The notes under the pieces are model-generated. The model was not told the DNA's origin, searched no databases, and saw only the letters and a program-made list of their open reading frames with translations. Positions 7,388 to 16,562 of a stretch of DNA of 64,000 nt are shown here, one piece after another. Position numbers and translations under genes: made by a program. The stretch comes from Micromonospora ureilytica. Lineage in GTDB: Bacteria > Actinomycetota > Actinomycetes > Mycobacteriales > Micromonosporaceae. The first letter of the stretch is position 1. Each line of letters opens with the position of its first letter. The stretch spans positions 4,030,001 through 4,094,000 of the forward strand of contig NZ_JADOTX010000001.1 in the NCBI RefSeq assembly GCF_015751765.1, read 5' to 3'.

Positions 7388-8560
7388 TCAGTGCACGGTG
7401 ACGGTCGGGCCGGTGACCAGGCCGCGCAGCTCCTCGGGCAGCTCCGCGCCCATCTCGTCGGCGATCCGCAGCGCCTCCTCGATCAGCGTCTCGACGATCT
7501 GCGCCTCGGGCACCGTCTTGACGACCTTGCCCTTGACGAAGATCTGGCCCTTGCCGTTACCGGAGGCGACGCCGAGGTCGGCTTCCCGGGCCTCGCCCGG
7601 ACCGTTGACCACGCAGCCCATGACGGCGACGCGCAGCGGCACCGGCAGCCCTTCCAGACCGGCGGTGACCTCCTCGGCGAGCTTGTAGACGTCCACCTGG
7701 GCCCGCCCGCAGGACGGGCATGAGACGATCTCCAGGCCCCGCTCGCGCAGGCCGAGGGACTCCAGGATCTGGTTGCCGACCTTGATCTCCTCGACCGGCG
7801 GGGCGGACAGCGACACCCGGATCGTGTCGCCGATCCCCTCGGCCAGCAGCGCACCGAAGGCGACCGCCGACTTGATGGTGCCCTGGAACGCCGGCCCGGC
7901 CTCGGTGACGCCGAGGTGCAGCGGGTAGTCGCACTGCTCGGCGAGCTGCCGGTACGCCCGGATCATCACGACCGGGTCGTTGTGCTTGACGGAGATCTTG
8001 ATGTCGCGGAAGCCGTGCTCCTCGAACAGCGAGCACTCCCACAGCGCCGACTCGACAAGCGCTTCGGCGGTGGCCTTGCCGTACTTGCTCAGCAGGCGCT
8101 TGTCCAGTGACCCGGCGTTGACGCCGATCCGGATCGGCGTTCCCGCCGCCCCCGCGGCACGGGCGATCTCCTTGACCTTGTCGTCGAACTGCCGGATGTT
8201 GCCCGGGTTGACCCGGACCGCCGCGCAGCCGGCGTCGATCGCGGCGAAGACGTACTTGGGCTGGAAGTGGATGTCGGCGATCACCGGGATCTGCGACTTC
8301 TTGGCGATCGCGGGCAGTGCCTCGACGTCGTCCTGGGACGGCACGGCAACCCGGACGATCTGACAGCCGGACGCGGTCAGCTCGGCGATCTGCTGGAGGG
8401 TCGCGTTGATGTCGGAGGTGAGGGTCGTGGTCATCGACTGCACGGACACCGGCGCACCACCACCGACCGGGACCGAACCGACCATGATCTGGCGGCTGGC
8501 CCGACGGGGAGCGAGCGGCGGGGGTGGCACGGCGGGCATACCGAGACTGATAGCTGTCAC
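7388..8560 (-). CDS. ispG: 4-hydroxy-3-methylbut-2-enyl diphosphate synthase
   Basis: IspG (GcpE) converts methylerythritol cyclodiphosphate to HMBPP, the penultimate step of the MEP isoprenoid pathway, in the cytoplasm. The 390-residue protein has the family opening [20 protein letters not shown]. Its three [4Fe-4S] ligands are in CPSCGR (near residues 280 and 283) and GCVVNGPGE (near 315). Length is normal for the bacterial short form. The upstream neighbours rseP and dxr are contiguous on the same strand, so two MEP genes share an operon. I prefer the GTG at 8560 because AAGGTGAG lies 8 nt before it; a GTG at 8569, directly after the rseP stop, would have no ribosome site. Confidence 0.97.
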   Translation of the reverse strand: MTAISLGMPAVPPPPLAPRRASRQIMVGSVPVGGGAPVSVQSMTTTLTSDINATLQQIAELTASGCQIVRVAVPSQDDVEALPAIAKKSQIPVIADIHFQPKYVFAAIDAGCAAVRVNPGNIRQFDDKVKEIARAAGAAGTPIRIGVNAGSLDKRLLSKYGKATAEALVESALWECSLFEEHGFRDIKISVKHNDPVVMIRAYRQLAEQCDYPLHLGVTEAGPAFQGTIKSAVAFGALLAEGIGDTIRVSLSAPPVEEIKVGNQILESLGLRERGLEIVSCPSCGRAQVDVYKLAEEVTAGLEGLPVPLRVAVMGCVVNGPGEAREADLGVASGNGKGQIFVKGKVVKTVPEAQIVETLIEEALRIADEMGAELPEELRGLVTGPTVTVH

Positions 8561-8569
8561 TTCAGGCAC

Positions 8570-9820
8570 TCACCTTGAGAAGAGCGTGATGGGGTTGACG
8601 ACGTCCGCGGCGATGGTCAGCAGCGTGAACGCGCCACCGATCAGGATCACCGCGTACGTGAAGGGCATCAGTTTGAGGTAGTCCACCCGGCCGGGGTCGG
8701 CCCGGCCGATCCGCGCGTAGACCCAGGAGCGGGCCCGTTCGAACCAGGCGATGGCGATGTGGCCGCCGTCCACCGGGAGCAGCGGCAGCAGGTTGAACAC
8801 GCCGATGAAGAAGTTCAGCGACACGAAGAGCATGAAGAAGACCAGCCAGGCGTTGTTCTCGACCGCCTCGCCGCCGAGTCGGCTGGCGCCGACCACGCTG
8901 ATCGGGGTGTCGATGTCCCGCTCGCCGCCGGTGAGGGCGGTCCACAGGGCGGGCACCTTCTGCGGGAGGCGCTGGAGCGCCTGGGCGGTGCCGACGGCCA
9001 GTTGACCTGTGAAGTCGGCGGTGGCGCCGAAGGCGCCGATCGGGCCGTACGTCACGCGGGTGGGCGTGCTGGGGACGAGCCCGACGCCGAGTGCGGCGAC
9101 CGGCGCGGCGGCGCCCTTGGGGTCGTCCAGCGGCGGACGCTGGGTCTGCGCGAGCACCGTGCTGGTGGTGCCCGGCTGGCCGTCGCGGACGTACGCGATC
9201 TGCGCGGTGTCGCCCGGCTTGAGCCCGCGCAGGGTGGTGAGCAGGTCGCCGTAGGAGTTGATCGTGGTGCCGTTGACCGAGGTGATCCGGTCACCGTTCT
9301 GCAGTTGCCCCTGGGCGGCCGGGCTGGCCGCGTCGGCGGGGGTGCACGCCCGCACCGCGTTCTCCGGAACCACGCACTGGCTGAGCTGGATGACGGCGGG
9401 CTCCTGGCGGGCCTGCGCGTCGGTGGTCGGGAAGTCGGGGTTGGGCAGGCCGGCGGAGACGGCGAGGATCCAGATCGTGACCAGGGCGAGCGCGAAGTGC
9501 GTGATCGACCCGGCGGCCATCACGATCGTCCGCTTCCAGACCGGGTAGCGCCACATCACGCGCGACTCGTCGCCCGGCTCGACGTCGTCGTCCTGCGGCG
9601 TCATCCCGACGATCTTGCAGAAGCCGCCGAGGGGGATGCCCTTGAGGCCGTACTCCGTCTCACCCCGGCGGAACGACCAGATGGTGGGGCCGAAACCGAC
9701 GAAGTACTTCGTGACCTTCATCCCGAACGCCTTGGCGGTCAACAGGTGACCCGCCTCGTGCAGGCTCACCGAGATGAGAATGGCCAGGGCGAAGAGGACC
9801 ACCCCGAGCAGGTACGACAT
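8570..9820 (-). CDS. rseP: RIP/site-2 protease (RseP-like)
   Basis: A 416-residue intramembrane zinc metalloprotease of the M50/RseP family. The first membrane helix carries the zinc motif HEAGH (residues 21-25) and the last part has the second motif NLLPLLPVDGG. Between them is a PDZ domain (about residues 130-230) with NGDRITSVNGTTI. Homologues such as M. tuberculosis Rip1 cut anti-sigma factors within the membrane. It overlaps the dxr stop codon by one base (TGATG), indicating translational coupling, and is followed directly by ispG. This dxr-rseP-ispG order is typical of actinobacteria. Confidence 0.95.
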   Translation of the reverse strand: MSYLLGVVLFALAILISVSLHEAGHLLTAKAFGMKVTKYFVGFGPTIWSFRRGETEYGLKGIPLGGFCKIVGMTPQDDDVEPGDESRVMWRYPVWKRTIVMAAGSITHFALALVTIWILAVSAGLPNPDFPTTDAQARQEPAVIQLSQCVVPENAVRACTPADAASPAAQGQLQNGDRITSVNGTTINSYGDLLTTLRGLKPGDTAQIAYVRDGQPGTTSTVLAQTQRPPLDDPKGAAAPVAALGVGLVPSTPTRVTYGPIGAFGATADFTGQLAVGTAQALQRLPQKVPALWTALTGGERDIDTPISVVGASRLGGEAVENNAWLVFFMLFVSLNFFIGVFNLLPLLPVDGGHIAIAWFERARSWVYARIGRADPGRVDYLKLMPFTYAVILIGGAFTLLTIAADVVNPITLFSR

Positions 9821-11031
9821 CAAGCTCCTTCCACCGAACCCGCGATGATCTCCTGCGCGTGCGCGCGTGCCCACGACTCGGCCGCGAGCACGTCCTCGAC
9901 GGTACCTGGTTCGTCGAAGTCCGGAGCCTCCTCCAACACCCGTTCGAGGGTGTCGACGATGCCGAGGAACGGCAGCCGGCCCGCCACGAACGCGGCCACG
10001 CACTCCTCGTTCGCCGCGTTGTAGATCGCCGGCCGGCAGCGCCCGGTCTCCCCGGCGGCCTTGGCCAGGGCGACCGCCGGGAACGCCTCGTCGTCGAGCG
10101 GCGCGAACTCCCAGGTGTGCGCGGCCGTCCAGTCGACGGCGGTGGCGGCCTCGGGCACCCGGTCCGGCCAGCCGATGCCGAGCGCGATCGGCAGCCGCAT
10201 GTCCGGTGGGCTGGCCTGGGCGATCGTCGACCCGTCGACGAACTCGACCATCGAGTGGATCACCGACTGCGGATGCACCATCACTGTGATGTCGGCGTAG
10301 GGCACGTCGAACAGCTCGTGCGCCTCGATCACCTCCAGCGCCTTGTTGACCATGGTGGCGGAGTTGATCGTGACGACCGGCCCCATGTTCCAGGTCGGGT
10401 GCGCGAGGGCCTGCTCGGGTGTGACCTGCGTCAACTCGTCGCGCTGCCGACCCCGGAACGGGCCGCCGCTGGCGGTGACGATCAGCCGACGCACCTCGCC
10501 GCGCGAACCGGAGCGCAGGCACTGCGCCAGCGCCGAGTGCTCCGAGTCGACCGGGACGATCTGCCCCGGCCGCGTCACCGCGGCCTTGACCAACGGGCCG
10601 CCGGCCACGAGCGACTCCTTGTTGGCCAACGCGAGAGTACGACCACCGCGCAGCGCGGCCAGCGTAGGAGCGAGGCCCAGCGAGCCGACCACCCCGTTGA
10701 GCACGATGTCGCACGGCCACTGGGCCAGCTCGGTCATGGCGTCCGGGCCGGCCACGATCTTGGGAAGCTTGAAGTCACCGGTGGCCCACCCACGCCGGCT
10801 CGCCTCGGCGTAGAACGCGAGTTGCAGGTCCTGCGCGGCGGACGCCTTGGCCACCCCGACCGCCTCGACGCCCAGTTCGAGGGCCTGGGCGGCGAGCAGC
10901 TCGACGTTGCCGCCGCCGGCGCCCACGGCGACCACCCGGAACCGGTCCGGGTTGCGCCGGACGATGTCGATGGCCTGGGTGCCGATCGAGCCGGTGGACC
11001 CGAGCAGTACAAGGTCGCGGGGGGAAGTCAC
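9820..11031 (-). CDS. dxr: 1-deoxy-D-xylulose 5-phosphate reductoisomerase
   Basis: Dxr makes MEP from DXP with NADPH, the committed step of the MEP pathway. The 403-residue protein begins with the nucleotide-binding motif [18 protein letters not shown]. It contains NKESLVAGG and [13 protein letters not shown] of the active site and the SGGPFRG loop. Length is normal. The GTG at 11031 is chosen because GGGGAAG lies about 10 nt upstream; a GTG at 11049 would add six residues. First gene of the dxr-rseP-ispG unit. Confidence 0.96.
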   Translation of the reverse strand: MTSPRDLVLLGSTGSIGTQAIDIVRRNPDRFRVVAVGAGGGNVELLAAQALELGVEAVGVAKASAAQDLQLAFYAEASRRGWATGDFKLPKIVAGPDAMTELAQWPCDIVLNGVVGSLGLAPTLAALRGGRTLALANKESLVAGGPLVKAAVTRPGQIVPVDSEHSALAQCLRSGSRGEVRRLIVTASGGPFRGRQRDELTQVTPEQALAHPTWNMGPVVTINSATMVNKALEVIEAHELFDVPYADITVMVHPQSVIHSMVEFVDGSTIAQASPPDMRLPIALGIGWPDRVPEAATAVDWTAAHTWEFAPLDDEAFPAVALAKAAGETGRCRPAIYNAANEECVAAFVAGRLPFLGIVDTLERVLEEAPDFDEPGTVEDVLAAESWARAHAQEIIAGSVEGA

Positions 11032-11074
11032 CCGGCCATTCTTCCCCACCCCCGCTGCACGCCCGCTGGGAGCC

Positions 11075-11722
11075 TCAGCCCTCCCCGTCCGCCGGCGCTT
11101 CGGGCAGCGCCTCCTCGCCCAGCAGGTCGGCCGGATCGATGGAGAACTCGAACGGCTCCCGCATGACGAAGCGCGTCCCGGCCGCAGCGGCAGCCACCGG
11201 CCGGTACTCCCCCTCGGTCAGCTCGTACAACGCGATGGTGGGCACCCGATTGCGCAGGTCAACCCGGAGGAAGAAGGGCACGCGGGCGGCCGCGTACTCA
11301 CGCGGGCGGTCGATGATGTCCTTGCGCCGGTTTCCGGGCGAGACGATCTCCCCGAGAAGCACTGCGTGCCTGATGTCCATCGTCGTTCGACCGCCGCCGG
11401 GAGCGTCGAGAATGACAATGTCCGGGATATAGAGATCCTGGCCCGAGACGATGTTTGTCTCAAGGTAGAGCCACAGCTTCGCCCGACGGGCTGCCTGCTT
11501 GAGGAGATAGGCGAGGCCCAGCTCCGCGTCCTGATGGTCGTAACCGGCATGTGGTGTCACGATCACGCTTCCGCTCAGGACCTCAACCTTGGGGCCGTTG
11601 GTCTCCGGCAACAGGTCGAGGGCGAGCTGCGCAGTCCAGGGCTCGTCGTGCCACCGCAGCACGTCGAACGACGGCTCGGTGTCCTGTGGCGCCGGCTCCG
11701 GCGCGAACGCGGCCTGGGCCAT
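11075..11722 (-). CDS. Uma2-family (DUF820) PD-(D/E)XK nuclease-like protein
   Basis: A 215-residue protein of the Uma2 family, which has a restriction-endonuclease-like fold. Visible core features are [10 protein letters not shown] (strand with Asp), [35 protein letters not shown] (Glu strand and following Lys/Asp helix) and an N-terminal segment [14 protein letters not shown]. The variant replaces the common E-V-L-S-P by E-I-V-S-P. The biological role of Uma2 proteins is unclear, although they are abundant in actinobacteria and cyanobacteria. It starts with ATG and sits alone behind the dxr unit. A TAGGCT -10 box lies 38 nt upstream. Confidence 0.85.
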   Translation of the reverse strand: MAQAAFAPEPAPQDTEPSFDVLRWHDEPWTAQLALDLLPETNGPKVEVLSGSVIVTPHAGYDHQDAELGLAYLLKQAARRAKLWLYLETNIVSGQDLYIPDIVILDAPGGGRTTMDIRHAVLLGEIVSPGNRRKDIIDRPREYAAARVPFFLRVDLRNRVPTIALYELTEGEYRPVAAAAAGTRFVMREPFEFSIDPADLLGEEALPEAPADGEG

Positions 11723-11760
11723 CCGGGCTCACCCCCTCAGCGGGACATTCTGCTCAGGTC

Positions 11761-11766
11761 AGCCTA
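11761..11766 (-). promoter_or_regulatory. -10 box of the Uma2-family gene
   Basis: TAGGCT on the minus strand, 38 nt before the ATG at 11722. This gives a 5' leader of about 30 nt containing a GGGGGTGAG ribosome site. Confidence 0.4.
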
Positions 11767-11905
11767 GCCACCGCCGCCCCAGTTGTGCGTCATCGCACAC
11801 CCAGTCCGACACCCAAAATGGCTGACGGTCAGCCGCACTGCTCCTGACCAATGGGCCGGGGTGACACGACCACCCCCGGCACCAAGATGCGCGAGCGGTT
11901 CGTGC

Positions 11906-11955
11906 AGATCTTGGAGGGAAATCGCCCCTCCCGGGGCCGAATTCTTCCAAGATCT
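11906..11955. repeat. Palindromic element, ATCTTGGA family, copy 2
   Basis: AGATCTTGGA (11906-11915) pairs with TCCAAGATCT (11946-11955). Inside is a second small stem GCCCC/GGGGC at 11924-11937. The reverse complement shares ATCTTGGA and TCCAAGATCTGCA with the element at 4342-4386. It lies in the 422-bp gap between the GH87 gene and the Uma2 gene. Apart from this, another palindrome and a promoter box, that gap shows nothing. Confidence 0.75.
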
Positions 11956-12085
11956 CGGTGAGCGAGTTCGCCCCGCGGCTCAGCGGCGGTTGTTCGACTG
12001 CTGTCCCGCACCCCGACCGTCTCGGCGAACCCCGCCGCTGCCGGCGACGCGACGCCCACGACGGACCCTGCGCGGCGGTGCCCAA

Positions 12086-12147
12086 CACGGAAGTCGGGGT
12101 GTCCGCGACATCCGGACACCCCGACTTCACTCAAACCGTGTCGATCA
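12086..12147. repeat. Palindromic element, AAGTCG/GGTGTCC family, copy 2
   Basis: A 16-bp perfect stem (GAAGTCGGGGTGTCCG at 12090-12105 with its complement at 12113-12128) and a 7-nt loop. It is inverted relative to the copy at 2917-2978. The central C-G pair of copy 1 is replaced by G-C here, a compensatory change. The TGA stop of the following glucanase gene (12145-12147) is the first three bases of the element, so it probably works as its terminator. Confidence 0.85.
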
Positions 12148-15100
12148 GGGAGTGATGACGAACTGCGAGCCCGGCTGGATGACGATGTTGCCGTCGGCCG
12201 AGTTGGTGATGGTCACGTTGGTGAGGATGGCGTTACCGCGCGCGCCGCTCATCGCGAGGATGCCGGCACCGTTGTTGGACTTGTCGATCCGCACATTGGT
12301 GATCGCGAGGTTCGGTATGTTGCCGCCGCCGTTCTTGAACTGGATTCCGTCGTACGTGGAGTCGATGATGTCGGTGTCCCGGATCGTGACCCCGACGATG
12401 TCCCGAGTGGCCGGGAAGATCGTGATGGCACCGAACTCCTGGTCCTCGTTCCAGAACGCGCCACCGGTGCGGTAGAGCCCGTTGTTGGCGATCAGCGTCG
12501 TGCCGGAGAACGGCAGCGGGTCGTGGTCGGTCGCCAGCATGATGCCCGGGTAGTTGGCGGTGTCGTAGATCAGGTTGTTCTCGATCGAGTTGTCGTAGCC
12601 GCCGTAGATGGCGATGCCGTTGGCCCGCCAGGGCAACTGGATGGTGTTGTTGACGAAGTGGTTGTCGTGGGCGATGTCGACGCTGCGGTCCTTGACGTAC
12701 GGGTTGGCCCAGACGGCGAGCGCGTCGTCACCTGTCGTACGGAAGGACGAGTTGAACACCCGCGAGTTGCGCGTGCCGTTGCTGAAGTTGATGCCGTCGG
12801 CGTACGTGTTGCGGATCCGCATGCCGCTGAAGTCCAGCCCGTCGGCCGGGCCCCACAGGTCAGGGATGTTGTCGTAGTCGCGGCCCACCCAGACACCCAC
12901 GTTGGCGTGCTCGATCCAGACGTTGCTGATCTTCGTACCGGTGCCGAAGCGCCCGTTCAGGCCGACGCCGCCCTCGCCGTTGCCGTCACCGCCCCGGATC
13001 CGGCCCGAGCCGAAGATCGCGATGTCGGAGATCTGGGTGTTCTTGTCGATGTCGAAGCCGAAGTTGCCCTCGTGCGGGTGGTTGATGCCACCCACCACGT
13101 TCTGCGGCTCGGTCAGCGTGTAGAGCTGCGAGTGCCACATGCCGGCGCCCCGGATCGTGACGTTGCTGATGCCGACCTGGTTGTGCGTACCCCGGTTCAG
13201 CGGGTCGTCGGTCAGGATCTTCTGCTCCTGCCGCCACTGCCCGGCGGGGATCCAGACGCAGCTGATGACGCCGTTCTGGTCGTCGGTCACCGCCCGCTGG
13301 ATGGCGACGGTGTCGTCGAGCCCGTCGTTCGGGACCGCACCGTACGACGTGATCGAGGTGCAGCCGGCCGGCTGGCTCGCCGCCGGCGCCACCTGCTCCA
13401 GATCGATCGTGTCGATGACGTAGAAAGAGGCGGTGTCACCCGAGTCGCGCTGCAACTTGAACCGGGTGCCGGCCGGGTACGACTGCGCCAGCAGCGCGTT
13501 CGACTCGTCGAAGAGCCGTCGGGCGTCGGCCTGCGGGGTGTTGGTCAGCGCCTCCGGCCCGTCGGTGTTGCCGTAGAGCCAGCTGTGCTTCGACGACAGC
13601 GTCAACTTCCGGGAGAAGACGTCGTTGACGTAGAGGCTGATGGTCGCCTCGATGCCGCCACCACCCGCTGCGTCCGGGATGGAGTTGCGCACCACTATGG
13701 AGTTGGCCTGGTTGGCCGAGGTGAACTCGACGAACTGGCCGGTGCTGGTGAGCCGTACCGACTTGCGACCCGAGGACTCACTGGCGAAGTTGGTGTGCCC
13801 GAAGGTGCGCAGCGGGTCGGCCTCCAGCAGCGTGCCCTGGTAACGGCCGGCCTCGGCCTCGTAGGAGACGTACGGGACGGCAGCCCCACGGCCGACCACT
13901 ATCGACTGGCTGAACGCGTTGTTCGTCTCGTTGGTCTCGGTGACAACGTTCGTGGCGTCGGCGGTGGCGGTGATGGTGGCCCCGCCGCTGGTGGCGGTCC
14001 AGCTACCGCTGACGGCGACGGTGACCGTCGCGCCGGCGGCGATGGAGGCGGTGTTGGTGTTGAGCGTGGTGCTCCCCGCCACCAGGCGGGTGACGGTGGT
14101 CGCGCCGGTCGCGGAGGTGCCCCGGTTGCGAACCGTCACGGTGAAGGTGACGGACGCCCCGACGGCCGGGTTCGGCGGGTTCGAGGCGATGCTGAGCACC
14201 TGGAGGTCGGGGCCCGGCGCCTGCGCCACCACCAGCGGCGACGCCGCCGTGAGGCTGTTGTTGCCGTTGTTCTGTTCGACGATCGTGTTCGCCGGGTCGA
14301 CCACCGCCGAGACGGCGTAGCTGCCCATCGGCCGCGTACCAGCGTTGAACGACACGGTGGTCGACGCGCCGGCGGCGAGCGCGCCCACCGAGGCGCTGCC
14401 GGCGACCGCGCCGGCCAGGCTGAAGTTGACGGTGGTGGCCCCGGCGGACGCCGAGCCGATGTTCTGCACCACGGCCGAGAGCGTGACCGGCGAGACCTCG
14501 CTGGGCGACGTGGGCGACCAGGTCACCGAGCTGACCACCAGGTCCGGGTTGGGCGCCGGGGTGCCGCACACCTCAAGCTCGGCGACCTGGCCGGACGGGG
14601 CACCGGTGTTGCCGGTGAACCGCAACTGCACGTCGGCGGTGGTCGCGCTGACCGGGATGGTCACCACGTTGGTGCCCTGGGTGAACTGGTAGGCCGCCGC
14701 CGACACCAGACTGGTGTACGAGGACGACGCCTGGTCGCGACCGAGGACCTGGATGGTCTGGGTCCGGGTGCCCCACGACGAGTCCGGGTTGAGCTTCACT
14801 GTGACACCGGAGATGGAGTGGTTCGCGCCCAGCGCCACTGTCAGGTTCTGCGGGTAGCTCGCGGCACCCTCCCAGTAGGTGGTGAGCTGCCCGTCGTTCG
14901 CCTTGTCCGGGGTGAAGCTGAAGGTGGAGCCGCTCGCCGTCATGCTCTTGCCCTGGGCCACGTTGGTGCAGGCGGGCGGGTTGCTGCCGGTCCGGGTGAC
15001 GGTGTTGCTGTTGCCGGACAGGTTGCCGGCGCCGTCGCGGGCGCGGACGTAGTACGACACGGTCGCCGTCGCCGCCTGGGTGTCCTGATAGGTGAGGACG

Positions 15101-16113
15101 GTGCCAAGCGTCGCGATGAGGTTGCCGCCCCGGTAGACGTTGTAGCCGGCCAGCCCGCTACCGCCGGAGTCGGTGGAGGCCCCCCAGGTGAGCGTGATCG
15201 TGCTGCCCGAGGTGCTGTGCGACAGCGTCCCCGGGGTGCTCGGCGCGGTGGTGTCACCACTGCCGGTACGGGTCACCGTGTTGCTGTTGCCGGACAGGTT
15301 GCCGGCGGCGTCACGCGCCCGGACGTAGTAGGACACGGTCGCCGTGGCCGGCTGCGTGTCGTTGAACGTGGTCACGTTGCCCACGGACTGGAGGAACGCG
15401 CCGTTGCGGTAGACGTCGTAGCCGGCGACGCCGCTGCCGCCCGCGTTGTCGGTCGACGCGACCCAGTTGAGGCTGATGGTGGTGCCCGACTGGGTGTACG
15501 AGAGGTTGCCCGGAACGCTCGGCGCTGTGGTGTCGGGGGTGGTGGTGCCGCTGCCGTACACCTCCAGCTCGGAGAGCTGCCCGGCCGGCCAGCCGCTGTT
15601 GGCGGTGATGGTGATCCGGACGTAGCGGGTGGAGGTCGCGCTGAAGTTGATCGTGGCGGTGCTGCCGCTCGCCGGGTTGAAGGTGTACGTCTGCGACCCG
15701 ACCAGATCGGTGAAGGACGAACCGTTGGCGCTGCCCCGCACGCTCAACGTCTGCGTCCGGGTCCCCCAACCGGAGGTCGGCAGCTTCAGCACGACCTGGT
15801 TGACGCTCTGCGACGAGCCGAGATCGACCTGCACCCACTGCGGGAACGAGTTGTTGACGCTCTCCCAGTAGCTGCCCGCGTTGCCGTCGACGACCTTCGA
15901 CGAGTCGTAGACGTCGGCGTGGCCGCTCTCCTGGGTGGGGCGGCCCTGCGCGAGGTTGGTGGCCGCCGCAGCGAAGTCGGCGGCCGATGCGGCTGCCGTG
16001 TCGGCGGGACGGGCGGCGGCGGCCGGGTTCGCGACGGCGTTCGCCCCGGCCGTGGCGATCAGCGCGGCGGCGGCCGTGGCCGCCACCATCCTGAACAGAT
16101 TCGTTCGTCTCAT
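12145..16113 (-). CDS. Secreted multidomain GH87-type alpha-1,3-glucanase
   Basis: A 1322-residue exported enzyme. A signal peptide covers about residues 1-33. Then come an F5/8 type C (discoidin) domain (about 53-187), two fibronectin III repeats (about 192-380), a second F5/8C domain (385-520), two CARDB domains (525-750), a jelly-roll carbohydrate-binding-like domain (755-925) and a right-handed beta-helix (930-1322). The helix contains ADGINF and RTTGDDALAVW. Its Asp residues at about 1106, 1129 and 1130 have the same spacing (23 and 24) as the catalytic aspartates I recall for GH87 alpha-1,3-glucanases. The likely substrate is alpha-1,3-glucan (mutan or fungal wall glucan). The ATG at 16113 follows AAGGACAG; a GTG one codon earlier is possible. 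Confidence 0.85.
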   Translation of the reverse strand: MRRTNLFRMVAATAAAALIATAGANAVANPAAAARPADTAAASAADFAAAATNLAQGRPTQESGHADVYDSSKVVDGNAGSYWESVNNSFPQWVQVDLGSSQSVNQVVLKLPTSGWGTRTQTLSVRGSANGSSFTDLVGSQTYTFNPASGSTATINFSATSTRYVRITITANSGWPAGQLSELEVYGSGTTTPDTTAPSVPGNLSYTQSGTTISLNWVASTDNAGGSGVAGYDVYRNGAFLQSVGNVTTFNDTQPATATVSYYVRARDAAGNLSGNSNTVTRTGSGDTTAPSTPGTLSHSTSGSTITLTWGASTDSGGSGLAGYNVYRGGNLIATLGTVLTYQDTQAATATVSYYVRARDGAGNLSGNSNTVTRTGSNPPACTNVAQGKSMTASGSTFSFTPDKANDGQLTTYWEGAASYPQNLTVALGANHSISGVTVKLNPDSSWGTRTQTIQVLGRDQASSSYTSLVSAAAYQFTQGTNVVTIPVSATTADVQLRFTGNTGAPSGQVAELEVCGTPAPNPDLVVSSVTWSPTSPSEVSPVTLSAVVQNIGSASAGATTVNFSLAGAVAGSASVGALAAGASTTVSFNAGTRPMGSYAVSAVVDPANTIVEQNNGNNSLTAASPLVVAQAPGPDLQVLSIASNPPNPAVGASVTFTVTVRNRGTSATGATTVTRLVAGSTTLNTNTASIAAGATVTVAVSGSWTATSGGATITATADATNVVTETNETNNAFSQSIVVGRGAAVPYVSYEAEAGRYQGTLLEADPLRTFGHTNFASESSGRKSVRLTSTGQFVEFTSANQANSIVVRNSIPDAAGGGGIEATISLYVNDVFSRKLTLSSKHSWLYGNTDGPEALTNTPQADARRLFDESNALLAQSYPAGTRFKLQRDSGDTASFYVIDTIDLEQVAPAASQPAGCTSITSYGAVPNDGLDDTVAIQRAVTDDQNGVISCVWIPAGQWRQEQKILTDDPLNRGTHNQVGISNVTIRGAGMWHSQLYTLTEPQNVVGGINHPHEGNFGFDIDKNTQISDIAIFGSGRIRGGDGNGEGGVGLNGRFGTGTKISNVWIEHANVGVWVGRDYDNIPDLWGPADGLDFSGMRIRNTYADGINFSNGTRNSRVFNSSFRTTGDDALAVWANPYVKDRSVDIAHDNHFVNNTIQLPWRANGIAIYGGYDNSIENNLIYDTANYPGIMLATDHDPLPFSGTTLIANNGLYRTGGAFWNEDQEFGAITIFPATRDIVGVTIRDTDIIDSTYDGIQFKNGGGNIPNLAITNVRIDKSNNGAGILAMSGARGNAILTNVTITNSADGNIVIQPGSQFVITP

Positions 16114-16281
16114 CACTGTCCTTGTCGTCGGGGGACGGTTGCCGCGGTGGCGTGACCACGGGGGTGGGGGTGCGGCGGTGCAGCGCCGGCCGATGCGGGA
16201 GGGCCGGTGTGGCGCGAGACGGGGTGGTGCGGGCGGCGCGGGGGCGCCGCTCGTCCTGGAAACACCTCATGGGTACGACCA

Positions 16282-16310
16282 TCAACGGGCCTCCCCAGGA
16301 GGCCCGTTGA
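16282..16310 (-). promoter_or_regulatory. 5' leader hairpin of the glucanase gene
   Basis: TCAACGGGCCTCC pairs perfectly with GGAGGCCCGTTGA across a CCA loop. It is about 170 nt upstream of the glucanase start and downstream of its predicted promoter, so it would be transcribed. No T-run follows on the minus strand. An attenuator or mRNA-stabilising role is possible. Confidence 0.45.
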
Positions 16311-16346
16311 ATCTTCCGAGAGCATGCACAGAACCGTGCACACGTT

Positions 16347-16376
16347 TGTCAAAATCTTGCGTTACTTTGGCCAAAG
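16347..16376 (-). promoter_or_regulatory. Predicted glucanase promoter and operator
   Basis: A perfect -35 TTGACA (16352-16347, minus strand) is preceded by the 12-bp palindrome CTTTGGCCAAAG (16365-16376). Downstream of the -35, TGTGCAC and TGTGCAT form a direct repeat across the expected spacer and -10, which itself is weak. This looks like a regulated promoter, as expected for an inducible polysaccharide hydrolase. The regulator is not encoded next to it. Confidence 0.45.
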
Positions 16377-16472
16377 GTTACTGACGTGCTACGGGAGCGT
16401 CAACACTTCGACCGCCGTGACTATTGACGGACTTGTCTGCCCTGATGGCCGCCGCACCTGCTGAGCTGCCCA

Positions 16473-16530
16473 CAACTTCGGGGAAGGTGCGGCATCCCGA
16501 CGACTGGAGGCCACACCTTCCCCGAAGTTG
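16473..16530. repeat. Palindromic element, CAACTTCGGGG stem
   Basis: A 17-bp perfect stem (CAACTTCGGGGAAGGTG at 16473-16489 with its complement at 16514-16530) has a 24-nt spacer. It follows the stop codon of the GNAT gene ending at 16563 and would terminate it. The rest of the 449-bp gap up to the glucanase gene holds the promoter and hairpin listed separately. Confidence 0.85.
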
Positions 16531-16562
16531 CGCGGATCTTGCGTCAGGTCGTACGGGAACGA

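Noticed and set aside
8570..10720. 716-residue fusion of dxr region with RseP
   Set aside because: The frame is open upstream of the RseP ATG, but dxr in another frame is complete there; TGATG defines the boundary.
12523..16155. Long plus-strand open frame (1210 codons) opposite the glucanase
   Set aside because: It is an antisense shadow caused by high G+C codon use; the product is Arg/Gly/Val-rich without domains, while the minus strand encodes a clear multidomain protein.
16113..16352. Small minus-strand gene before the glucanase
   Set aside because: No ribosome site, covers promoter-like elements and a hairpin, and the product has no structure or recognisable similarity.
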